This document shows positions 1-8,416 of a DNA stretch of 63,024 nucleotides, piece by piece (within the stretch, counting starts at the first letter, position 1; every line of letters begins with the position of its first letter). The translations under genes and the position numbers were made by a program. Source of the stretch: Fragilaria crotonensis (lineage: Eukaryota; Bacillariophyta; Fragilariophyceae; Fragilariales; Fragilariaceae); contig JAKSYS010000349.1 of assembly GCA_022925895.1 (NCBI GenBank), positions 1 to 63,024 of the forward strand, in the 5' to 3' direction. The notes under the pieces are model-generated. The model saw nothing but the letters and a program-made list of their open reading frames with translations, ran no database searches and was not told where the DNA came from.

Positions 1-1308
1 ACTTTTGCAATTCCTTCAGTTCTTGTGCCAGTTTCTGCTCCGCATCCTTAATTTCCTTGTCACTGCGCTCCTTGGTCTTGGCGAATTCTTGTTTCTTAGC
101 CTCTAACGCCTTAATTTCCTTTTCTTTCAACAAGAACCTTGGCTTTTCCTCAGCTGCCTTTTGGCCGCCTTCTTCTGTTCTTCTAGCTTCTTTTTCAAGG
201 CTTCCTGCGACTTCTTCTCTTGTTCAGCCTTCTTTTGGCAGCCTCCTTAGCCTTCTTGGCAGCGGCCTTTGCCTTCTTATCAGCTTCCTTTAGCTTCTTG
301 TTCCTTCTTCTTGCGTTCCTTCCTTCGCGTCCTTGGCCTTGGCGTCCTTCTTAGCCTGCTCCGCTACTTTCTTGTTGTATTTGTCAAGGTTCTGTTCGGT
401 CTTCTTGACGAGCTTTTGGGTGCTGTCCAATGCCTTTTGTGCGGAAGTCTGCTGAGACAAGGCCGAGCTCAGGTCCTGGCGGTCTTGGAACGAGCATCAC
501 GCGCCGATTTCAATGCGGCTTCAGCTGACTTGAGGGCTTCCTTGGAGTCGGCTGTGGATGGGTGGTTTGTGAGCAAAAAGAGAATGACACAATGTCGATG
601 AATCTAGCGTGGATTCTGGGGTTTTCAACGGAACGTACCAACTTTAAGGGCTGCGGAATTGATCAAGGCTGGATTGGTCGTTGGGGCTGCTTTCAAAGAA
701 GTCAACTTGTCGTTGTTCTGTATCAATGCTTTCTTGGCGTCAGTAACCTTGGCTTCGGCAGCCACCGCAACAGATACGGCCTTGTCATCAGCAGTGGTTG
801 CTGCGACGGTTTTCGTCGTGGAGGCCAATGACTTTTGCGCCAGGTCAAGTCCCATTTTAGCATCAAGGACCGCGCGTTTTTCGGCCGGGATTGCAGGTTC
901 CACCTTTTTGGCCGGAGTTGGCGCTGGCGTGGTCACCTTCTTGACAGTCTTTGTCTCGACCTTGGGAGCTTGAACGGAAGCGGCAGCTGCATAGGAAAGA
1001 GGAGGCAGAGAAGATGTCGCCAAGACTGTCATGGTCAAGAATGCAGCAGCTTGCTTTGCCATGAATGTGCCTTTGTTGTCGTCGTTGGCGTAATTCGCGA
1101 CGTTGTTGCTGATTCCTGAATCTTCTTGCAGGTACGAATGCTCAATCTCATTATCATCGGAGAGAAGCGCGAGAACAATTCCTTGATGGCGCTCTCGCTG
1201 ATTCTGATCCACATGCTGTCGAAGCATCAAGGTGGAAGGGGAAGGAGGAACAAAGGCAACGGCAACGCCTGCCGACAGGACAAGGAGAGCGACACGTTGA
1301 AAAATCAT
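1..1308 (-). CDS. Secreted/plastid-targeted Lys-Ala-rich coiled-coil protein, two exons, 3' end outside window
   Basis: Function unknown. The start at 1308 gives a hydrophobic signal peptide ending in a VAFVPP motif, like the ASAFAP motif of diatom plastid preproteins. A second hydrophobic, Ala-rich stretch follows near residues 83-110, then PAPTPAKK-type linkers. Exon 1 runs 1308-639; a GT-AG intron lies at 638-552 (donor GTACG, acceptor CCACAG), and exon 2 continues from 551 off the window edge as a long K/A/E coiled coil. Exon 2 needs at least four single-base corrections (for example near 488, 230 and 150) to stay in the coiled-coil frame, and those breaks look like lost bases in A or T runs. 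Exon 1 and the intron are well supported; the breaks may be assembly errors or decay. Plastid location is inferred only from the N-terminus. Confidence 0.6.
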
Positions 1309-2353
1309 GATGAGTTTTAAGCGATTCGTTTGCTTACTTATTAGGCGTCTATTGGATGCGGCTCCTTTTGGTGATATGTAATGTTGTATCTATCGTTTGC
1401 CTTGGATCGAAAAGAGTCTGGAGTCCAAGCAAGGGTCGACAATTTACGGTCAGTGAGATGCAAGCCTCCTGCGTGCAAAGTGTACGTTTGCACTTGGAAG
1501 CTGCCACTCTAACGTCTGCAGGGGCAGATATGGGACCACTGAGTCACTGCTTTTGGGTTTAACGGTTTCCACAAAATCTAACCCTCATCCAGTAATGACG
1601 CTGCGTGGGACCATCCTGTAGACTATAGAGCATATGTGACACGCGTAGGCCAAAGAAAACACGGAATCTTTCATCATTGGCATGTGTACTGTGTACATGG
1701 TATTTAGCATTTAGCCCTGGGCCGCCACTCGTATACGACGGCGGCATTTGCGGATTTTTTTCTACCTGTAAAAATGCCGCCATTCGTACACGATAGTAAT
1801 GCCGCCACTTTGACATAGGTCTAGTACAGCAGGGCAGCATTACTCATCGTGTACTCCGGCATTACTACTTAGTATTGTCGTACTGGATTACTTGGCAGTA
1901 TGCCGCAGAACAGCACTCGAGTACTGTACTACTCGGAGTACAGTATGGTACGAACTTGACAATGAACAACATCATAAATGACTCCGAGCTCCGATTTCAC
2001 TCTTCGTTGATGTCCCAGCCGATTATTATGCTATCGTCAGCACATGACTGCATGTAGGTTGAACGAAGCTTTCCGTACTTCTTTTTCACACAGGAAGTGC
2101 CTCTGTTGCTGAGATGAACGATCCAGATGGAAGATCCGACGGTTCGCTAACAACTACATGCAACATCCGATGATAGAAGGCACCCAGCCATGGAGGTCCT
2201 GGCTGGCGACAAGCCCCGTCGTCTGTTCTGTTTAACACGTTCACCACGTTCAACACGCCCCATTGCAGCTGGGTCCTTCATTTATTCCATTTGAGAATTC
2301 ATCTTGACATCACTTTCGAATCATAAATCATTGCATTTTCTTTGCTTCTTGCC
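1309..2353. other. Intergenic; no convincing gene
   Basis: Only short frames without coding character. Between about 1722 and 1815 a GCCGCCA/TCGTA-type segment is repeated two to three times and contains the palindrome TCGTATACGA. The segment between the minus-strand gene ending here and the plus-strand collagen-like gene probably holds both promoters. Confidence 0.4.
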
Positions 2354-3206
2354 ATGAACTCGAGCTCAGCTTCCGTATCGTCCACTGCGAGCACAGTAAG
2401 AGTCAACAATCGTGAGTTGACGTCGTCAACCGATGTAAGCATTTTCATGTTGGACTTTTGGTCGTTTCTTTTTTGTCCACGTTACTGACTGAATTGTCAC
2501 GATCTTTGATCTTCGCGACCTGGCATTGTTGTTTGGAACCACAAAATTGTATCTGCTCTTACTTGTTCATCGGAAAAGGCCATCGGAGTCATGAACAATA
2601 CGTCGGATGCTCCTTAGTGCAGTTATGCTTTACAATGAGAGTGCTGCTAGTTCATTGGCAAATGCCATCGCTGTCATGGACGAGATGGCGGAAGGTGCTG
2701 GAGCAACCGAAGGTTCACTCGGCAACGAGACGTTTTTCTTTCTTTCAGAGACCAGCACTGCTCTGTCCACTGTCGAACGAACAGACAGTGGAGCTGGTTC
2801 TTTTTTCCGGGCTTCCACTGATGGCGCTGACGGTGTGAATGGTGCCGACGGTGTAGACAGTGTGAATCGTACCGACGGTGTTAATGGTGCCAACGGTGCT
2901 GATGGCGCTAATGGTGCTAATGGGGCTAATGGCATTAATGGTGCTCCTGGTGCTCCTGGTGCTACCGGTGCTACTGGTGCTACTGGTGCTATGGGTGCTG
3001 ATGGCGCTCCTGGTGCTCCTGGTGCAAATGGCGCTAATGGCACTAATGGCACTAATGGGGCTAATGGCATAAATGGTGCTCCTGGTGCGAATGGTGTCAA
3101 CGGTGCTTATAGTGCTGTGACTGGGATGGCACTAATGGCGTTCCTTGCTTTCTTGGCTCTTGCTTTCTTGGCTGTGATCTTGGTGATTCTACTGAGGGTT
3201 CTCTAA
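2354..3206 (+). CDS. Collagen-like (Gly-X-Y) protein with C-terminal membrane anchor
   Basis: From about 2821 to 3110 the frame encodes an almost unbroken run of Gly-X-Y triplets (GAN, GAD, GAP, GAT, GIN types), the signature of a collagen triple helix. A hydrophobic C-terminal segment rich in A, L, F, V and I follows and ends with LRVL and a stop at 3204-3206, so it should be membrane-anchored with the helix on one side. The start is uncertain. ATG 2607 is in frame, but ATG 2354 opens a Ser/Thr-rich 27-codon exon ending at a good GTAAGC donor (2435); the only acceptor that keeps the collagen frame is the AG at 2638-2639. Antisense and alternative frames through the repeat are also open and are artefacts of its periodicity. 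Function unknown; a wall or adhesion role would be inference. Confidence 0.6.
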
Positions 3207-3619
3207 TAGATCTGATAGGCGAGGGTCTAAGCTTGCACCAGGCATGGCTTGGGCAAGGAACTAAACTGTCATCGGTCATTGGTTGGGCAATGATGGCGCT
3301 TAGACCTTAGACTTAATTTGCTTGTAAGGAACCATCATTGAGGAAGCCAGGATGAATCTCCCAAAAATAGCGGAGGACGCTACTGATGCACTTTTGATAA
3401 ACTCGAGAGCAACATGACCGTGACTCGCTCTTGTTGTATGGCTATTGTCGATGTGCAACTGAACCGCGACTGAAAATGGGGTAGCGTACGGTGCGATGAT
3501 GAACAGTAGTTCTCATGTGGGTAACCACTATAAACATCGCATTCTTCTCTTCGTGGGTGATGAGCATCTTAGGTTTGCAAGTGAAACACCCATGACGGAA
3601 CGTAAGAGACGTCTACAGT
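3207..3619. other. Intergenic; nothing recognised
   Basis: No frame with coding character and no clear repeat between the collagen-like gene and the ankyrin relic. Confidence 0.4.
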
Positions 3620-4165
3620 ATCATCATTATTGTGCCTATCCCCGATAAGGGTTGCGTCGCCATCATTATTCTGTTATTCTGGATATTTACATCAACCCTC
3701 ATGATTCAATGGAACAAGAAGCACACCCGAATGGCATGCATACATCGCCCACAACAGAGCTGTCCGGCCAAATTCACATGTTGCATTTACAAGTGCCTCT
3801 TGTCGCTCTTCAAGAGGTCAGCAACCTCGTTGTGATTTCCCTGTTTGGCGTTCAAAATACTACACCGATTCCGCTCCTCATACTTGCCACGTCTGTGGCC
3901 TTCCTCCTCGCGATGCCTAGTCCTCAAGACCCCACTCAAGTTGCATGACTTCCTCCAAGAGACGAATGACCTCCGACTCGCCCGTCAAGCTTGCCCCAAT
4001 TATAGCCATGTTGCCGTATTCACCTTTCACATTCACATGCACCCTGCCTTCATTCAATAAAGCACAGACTACCTTCAAATACGACATGCACGCCGCTGTC
4101 CCCCGTGCCGCAACTTTCGCCATTTTCAAAGGTCGCTCTGAAGGCATAGATTCCATCATCACTGC
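3620..4165 (-). pseudogene. Decayed ankyrin-repeat gene fragment
   Basis: Read on the minus strand, ankyrin consensus pieces appear in several frames: YLKVVCALLNEGRVHVNVK near 4070-4020, EVIRLLEE near 3960, NEVADLLKSDKR near 3815, a FGRTALLWAM piece near 3760 and a VDVNIQN piece near 3690. No single frame joins them, and there are stops and at least three frame changes. The wording (LLNHEGVDVN, EVVRALL) matches the intact ankyrin genes at 29.4-30.6 kb and 55.8-57.4 kb, so this is a dead member of the same family rather than an independent gene. Confidence 0.65.
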
Positions 4166-4503
4166 CGTTCTTGACAGAGTAGAGAGTTTGCGCTGGTCGT
4201 TCTTTGAAGCTCCTGTTCCGGACGCACGAAACGAAGCCTGACTTCGGTTTTCCAGAAGGAAGAAGCGTTTCTGATTTCGAAACTCAAGGCATGGCTGCCT
4301 GATGGAGTGTTCCCGGACGGCGATGTACTCAAAACATAACTTCGTTTGCCACTTGCAGTGTTGTCTGTCCCCATACGACGCAGAGCGTGGCCAATTCAGT
4401 CAATCCACGTATAATCACGTTTCCTTGCATAAATGATACAACCCGAAGCTACAGGTAGTGAACCGCGTTCACTAAAAAGCTCCTTTGGGTATCTTTGCCG
4501 TGA

Positions 4504-6192
4504 CTAGCGTTCCGCGCAAGGGGGAGTTCGAATTTTACAGACCGAAATGGCAATATCATCGCGATAGCGACTGTCAAAGCTCGCTCGTTGCCAGCCATCG
4601 GCTGCAGTCGATATCAGCTTCTCACACGCAGTCAGCAAGTGCTCGCCACTGTCCTGACACAAACTCGGAACCAAGAATCTTGCAATTCCTTTCGGATTCA
4701 GAATATCCATCATTCCGTCTGACGCAGAGACTGCGAAGATATGAACGTCATCGACTGGTGATTCGGAGGGTCGATTAAAGGAGAACATATTCATAACACT
4801 GCCTGAGGCTGCTTTCCTCATTCGTTCCTGAATCAACTCTTCCAAATCGATGACATCAATAGTAGGATCAGGAATCACACCGTACTTACCAACATCGCGG
4901 TCACCGATCGATCTAGACATTGCAATACCTGTTTGATCGCCCGTCACAGGATCCGTAAATAACACACGCGACGATCCTCCACCAATGGGGACCCACACTT
5001 TTCCACCCATTGCCTCGACACGGGCTCTTTCATCCGGGAGACTTGGTTTGTCTTCTCGTGTAATGTATACAACGTCGGTTGTTCTTGATGATGAATGGTG
5101 AACACAAAGAAAGGTTGGCGAATCGCCAGTGTTGGCAAAGTACAGTTTCTTCCCCAACTGTAGCATGACGGATGCGGTGCAACCGCCGGATTCGCCATGC
5201 GGTGCCGTCCTGTCCAATTCTACAAATGTTTCATGCAGGGCAGTGACAACGACTTCTCCTTGTTGCGCTTCCGTGAGATCATCGGTAAGTCGCTCTGACA
5301 ATTTGCTTGCCAACATTTTGGGAAGTTCGGACAAACAATACTCTGACACGAGCTCACCATCAGTCGCGTGGCCGTCAAACACTCCCATGAGACGGCGGGC
5401 CTGGAGATCATCGGTGGCTCCAGAGGCTGCACCTTTCTCTTCTCCGAGGAACGATGAGATGACGAACGAGCGATCTTGATTTATTTGATCTTCAAGTGCT
5501 CCGCCCTTGAAACCAGTAAGAGTTAGAGTCGCCTTGTTTTCGTCACCTGTAGACTGTAGTTCTTGCAAGACTTGTTGAGTAGTGGCTTCAGATTTGAGTT
5601 TTTGCTTGGATTTGTTGCGAAGCTTCTGAAGTGCCTGTTGTACAGGAGTGTATAGCATATCTTGGGGTGTAAGAGGGCATCCATAAGTGGGACAGAACTT
5701 CTTCTGTGCCGCAGCAGCCTCGGAAGAAGCAATTGGTATCTGGCTCTGAAAAGCCGCAGTCGTTCCAGCCGCTAGCGCAAGGAATAGAGGCAGAGGCGCA
5801 GAGTATGGCAATGGCAATCTTGGCATCTTTGTGACACTGGGAATGAGAAAACTCGACAAAAGCATCATGTTGATTGTAGGAACGACAATGTTGAGCACAG
5901 GGTCGATGCTGTTTTCATGACTCAGCGAGTTCTGCGTCCATTCACGTTTGACTTTGTAGCATATTTCGGGTGTGAATCTCGAGGCCTCCGGTGATAAAGG
6001 CAAGTGGCGAGCATAATTTGTCGCATTCGCACTCCCATGTTGACGAAACGATTGTCTGCTTTCGACATCATTGTCACCAGCATTCGCAACTGAAAATGTA
6101 GCAGCCATTGACCCGGCGAACGCTCCCCCTGCGACAAGATTTGTCATATTCCAACGAGAAGGTCTTAGATTAGATAGTAACGATTGGAACAT
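4504..6192 (-). CDS. PP2C-family Ser/Thr protein phosphatase
   Basis: Metal-dependent phosphatase (PPM/PP2C) that removes phosphate from Ser/Thr of target proteins. In the 562-residue frame the motifs come in the usual order: VFDGHATDGE (about 271-280) with the metal-binding Asp and Gly, SGGCTASV (336-342), ANTGDS (353-358), a substrate-loop region around PSLPDERARVEAMGG, SRSIGDRD (427-433), SASDGMMD (489-496) and YRDDIAIS (543-550). All main metal-ligand aspartates appear present. The first 122 residues lack a recognised domain. Met123 (position 5826) begins a hydrophobic leader ending in TTAAFQSQ, like a plastid signal, so translation may start there, or an upstream exon or intron may exist. 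The catalytic identification is firm; location and exact start are inference. Confidence 0.88.
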   Translation of the reverse strand: MFQSLLSNLRPSRWNMTNLVAGGAFAGSMAATFSVANAGDNDVESRQSFRQHGSANATNYARHLPLSPEASRFTPEICYKVKREWTQNSLSHENSIDPVLNIVVPTINMMLLSSFLIPSVTKMPRLPLPYSAPLPLFLALAAGTTAAFQSQIPIASSEAAAAQKKFCPTYGCPLTPQDMLYTPVQQALQKLRNKSKQKLKSEATTQQVLQELQSTGDENKATLTLTGFKGGALEDQINQDRSFVISSFLGEEKGAASGATDDLQARRLMGVFDGHATDGELVSEYCLSELPKMLASKLSERLTDDLTEAQQGEVVVTALHETFVELDRTAPHGESGGCTASVMLQLGKKLYFANTGDSPTFLCVHHSSSRTTDVVYITREDKPSLPDERARVEAMGGKVWVPIGGGSSRVLFTDPVTGDQTGIAMSRSIGDRDVGKYGVIPDPTIDVIDLEELIQERMRKAASGSVMNMFSFNRPSESPVDDVHIFAVSASDGMMDILNPKGIARFLVPSLCQDSGEHLLTACEKLISTAADGWQRASFDSRYRDDIAISVCKIRTPPCAER

Positions 6193-6839
6193 GATACCTG
6201 GTAAACGATCGGGTAGAGGAGATCTATTTGTAAGAGGTGAAGCGTGTTGCTTGTTAGATTAGGAAAGGAACTCGACTCCTCGTGTATTGAAACAGATAAA
6301 GAGTATGAATGATACTTGTAGACAAGTATACTCACGCGGGGATGCTGTTCTGTAGACCAAGGCAGAGTACCGGTAACGACAGGGCGGGGATTCTCAATTT
6401 AGTCGCCAGCCGACAGACACTGGTTAGATTCTCTTACGTCGATTATTCTGACATCATTCGCCCAGATGCAAAAATCAGGTGACGAAGGAAACGTGGTTAG
6501 ATGACAGTGTCATGATGACATGCCTGCTTGCGTCAGCCTCCTCAAGAGTAGAAACAGATCCCAACCGTCTGCACTTCCCATCAACTTCAATAAAACAAAG
6601 AAACCAGGATGTGCTATTCAATTTGTTCGTACGGTCATATGTCATACAGTGCACAGTAACATTTGATGAACATTTCTCGCGTCATACTCCGTAGCAACAA
6701 ACACACACACGCACACACACAAAGCAAACTTAAAAAGGAGTATCATACACTTGTAGGATATGTTTACTTCATACACTCATACTTCATACTTCATACTCCA
6801 TTCACCGAGTGCATGCGTAAAGCGACTTCGACCGGAGAT
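6193..6839. other. Intergenic with CA microsatellite and CTTCATA tandem run
   Basis: No gene seen. A short CA-type microsatellite lies around 6700-6721, and a CTTCATA-type tandem run around 6764-6800 precedes the PIG-X-like region. This is probably the divergent promoter region upstream of the PP2C gene. Confidence 0.45.
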
Positions 6840-7647
6840 GGGCTGGGGAGAAAGTGGTAAACTCCCAAGGATTCATTTCATTGCGGGTTTCCCAAACCAG
6901 GGAAGGAAGTTGAGGCATACCATGCACTAATGGAAGAGGCCTACTTCGATGAGTACGCAAGGAAAACATTCCATCCTTTGTGGGGATGCTACCGGTACCA
7001 GGTAGATAGCAGAGCATCACAAGTTTCGCGCGACACTCGTTGCTCTACCAATATTTTTTACAGCATTGTTCTTTTGTCACGCAGTCTGAACAAATCCACC
7101 AGTCCTTGGTAATCTGGTCCAATCGATACAGAATGCATGCGCGTGTTGGAAGACGTAGAAGAAGAATGCAGGCAAAGAATCGTCCCAGCGGCACGATGAT
7201 AACGAGACAACTGAAACCCATGAGCACGTTTACATGGACGTTGAAGATATGCTGGAAAGTATCAAAGGTGGTTCGCTCATTCATATTCACACATCGGAGA
7301 CAATATCCATCGAGTCACCTTCCTTTGACAGTCCTCAACATGTTGTCGCCCTCGAGGTAAAAGTAAACGGTGAAGCATCCGAAATCCGACTGACTACCAG
7401 GTTGCATCTGCGATACTTGGAGCCATCCATGTCATCCGAACGATCCGTCCAATTTCAAATTCCACATTCTATTTTGTGGAATGGCCGAGGTGCCACGCCT
7501 CATCCCATTATATTACCTCATGTGACGACTGGGTCGGCGGGAGATGCACGAATCGTCACTGGGGTGTCAATCTTGAGCAGTCTCGTGGGAGCATTCATCC
7601 TTCTCCTACATTTGTGGAGATTGTCACGCCAGTCGTCGGGAACATGA
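6840..7647 (+). pseudogene. PIG-X-like (GPI mannosyltransferase I accessory subunit) frame-broken gene
   Basis: The C-terminal frame (about 7195-7647) reads HVYMDVEDML, then SPQHVVALEV, then TRLHLRYLEPS and VQFQIPHSILW, and ends with a hydrophobic segment (about residues 105-127 from Met 7234). This order (short acidic 'V-D-x-x-x-L' segment, 'HLRY-x-x-P', 'P-x-x-x-W', one C-terminal membrane span) is that of PIG-X/Pbn1, the ER partner of the first GPI mannosyltransferase. Upstream (6860-7190), coding-like segments such as GKEVEAYHALMEEAYFDEY occur in other frames and need single-base shifts to connect. It is either a gene with sequencing indels or a recent pseudogene. The PIG-X call rests on motif memory and is moderate. 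Confidence 0.42.
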
Positions 7648-7917
7648 TGACGATGTTACTGCATGCTACGGGTTACACGCATCGTAGGCTGCTGCTGCAA
7701 CTGCAATGCTCGCATCATTTCGGATACTCTATATGGTACTCTGTGGGAGAAGGGGATTGCCTGACGTGTAGTGGATACTGGATTAGGTGATAATACAGTC
7801 TTGATTCGGAGGATACGCCGAAACGTTCTCCAGCATGTTACAAAACAAAAATGTTTTCATCAATCTCATGGCAACTACTAGCATAGCAATATCGTAGTCA
7901 GTTGGAGAATACCATCA

Positions 7918-8376
7918 TTCATGAACGGCAACGTCACCACCAACAAGAACCCCAGCTCCTACACACAACAACAACTCACGTCCAATCGCTGCAATGACTG
8001 GAGGTGTGACCGCATTTCCGATTGCTTGACATAGTTGAGCGTCATCCACAATTCCTCCATGCACTGGAAAGTCCTCGGGAAATCCCATGAGTCGCCAATC
8101 CGTCCAATTTGTGACAGACAAATGTCGACGACAGACTTCCCACTCGGTGGTACTGGGATATCAGTGTGGGGGCCTCGGCATCCAAACGAAATGCAAGCGT
8201 TTTCCATGACGCTGTTCGGGAGGCAGCACCGCCATAGACCACTCACCTTTCCGCCAAACGGCTTCTGTAGGATCTTTCACCCCCTTCATCAATTGTTAAT
8301 TGCCTCGTTTGAGGGAGATTCTGAAGATGACTCCCTTCATTCAGATTCATCTACAAGGTCGCCCCCGGCGTAGTTA
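7918..8376 (-). pseudogene. C5-cytosine DNA methyltransferase, C-terminal relic
   Basis: The minus-strand frame ending near 7918 contains LMGFPEDF and QAIGNAVTPPVIAAIGREL, the two C-terminal hallmarks of C5-cytosine DNA methylases (the GFP motif and motif X, GNAVxPxxxxxIG). Upstream in the same frame are TEWEVCRRHLSV and, after an in-frame TGA near 8162-8164, PEQRHGKRLHFVWMPRPPH and EAVWRKGEW. The catalytic Pro-Cys motif IV and the N-terminal SAM motifs would lie further upstream, where the neighbouring SGNH-like gene begins, so the copy is truncated as well as interrupted. It is probably inactive. The domain call is good; the source (host DNMT, element or virus) cannot be told. Confidence 0.62.
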
Positions 8377-8416
8377 AGAGTTGTATAGAGTCTATAAAGT
8401 GAGGCATCACGATTTG

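Noticed and set aside
1559-1840. 93-codon minus-strand frame
   Set aside because: Lies over a short repeated GCCGCCA segment, with no domain and no conserved-looking composition.
2630-3100. Pro-rich minus-strand frame (PLAPLVP repeats)
   Set aside because: Antisense of the Gly-X-Y triplets; no continuation outside the repeat.
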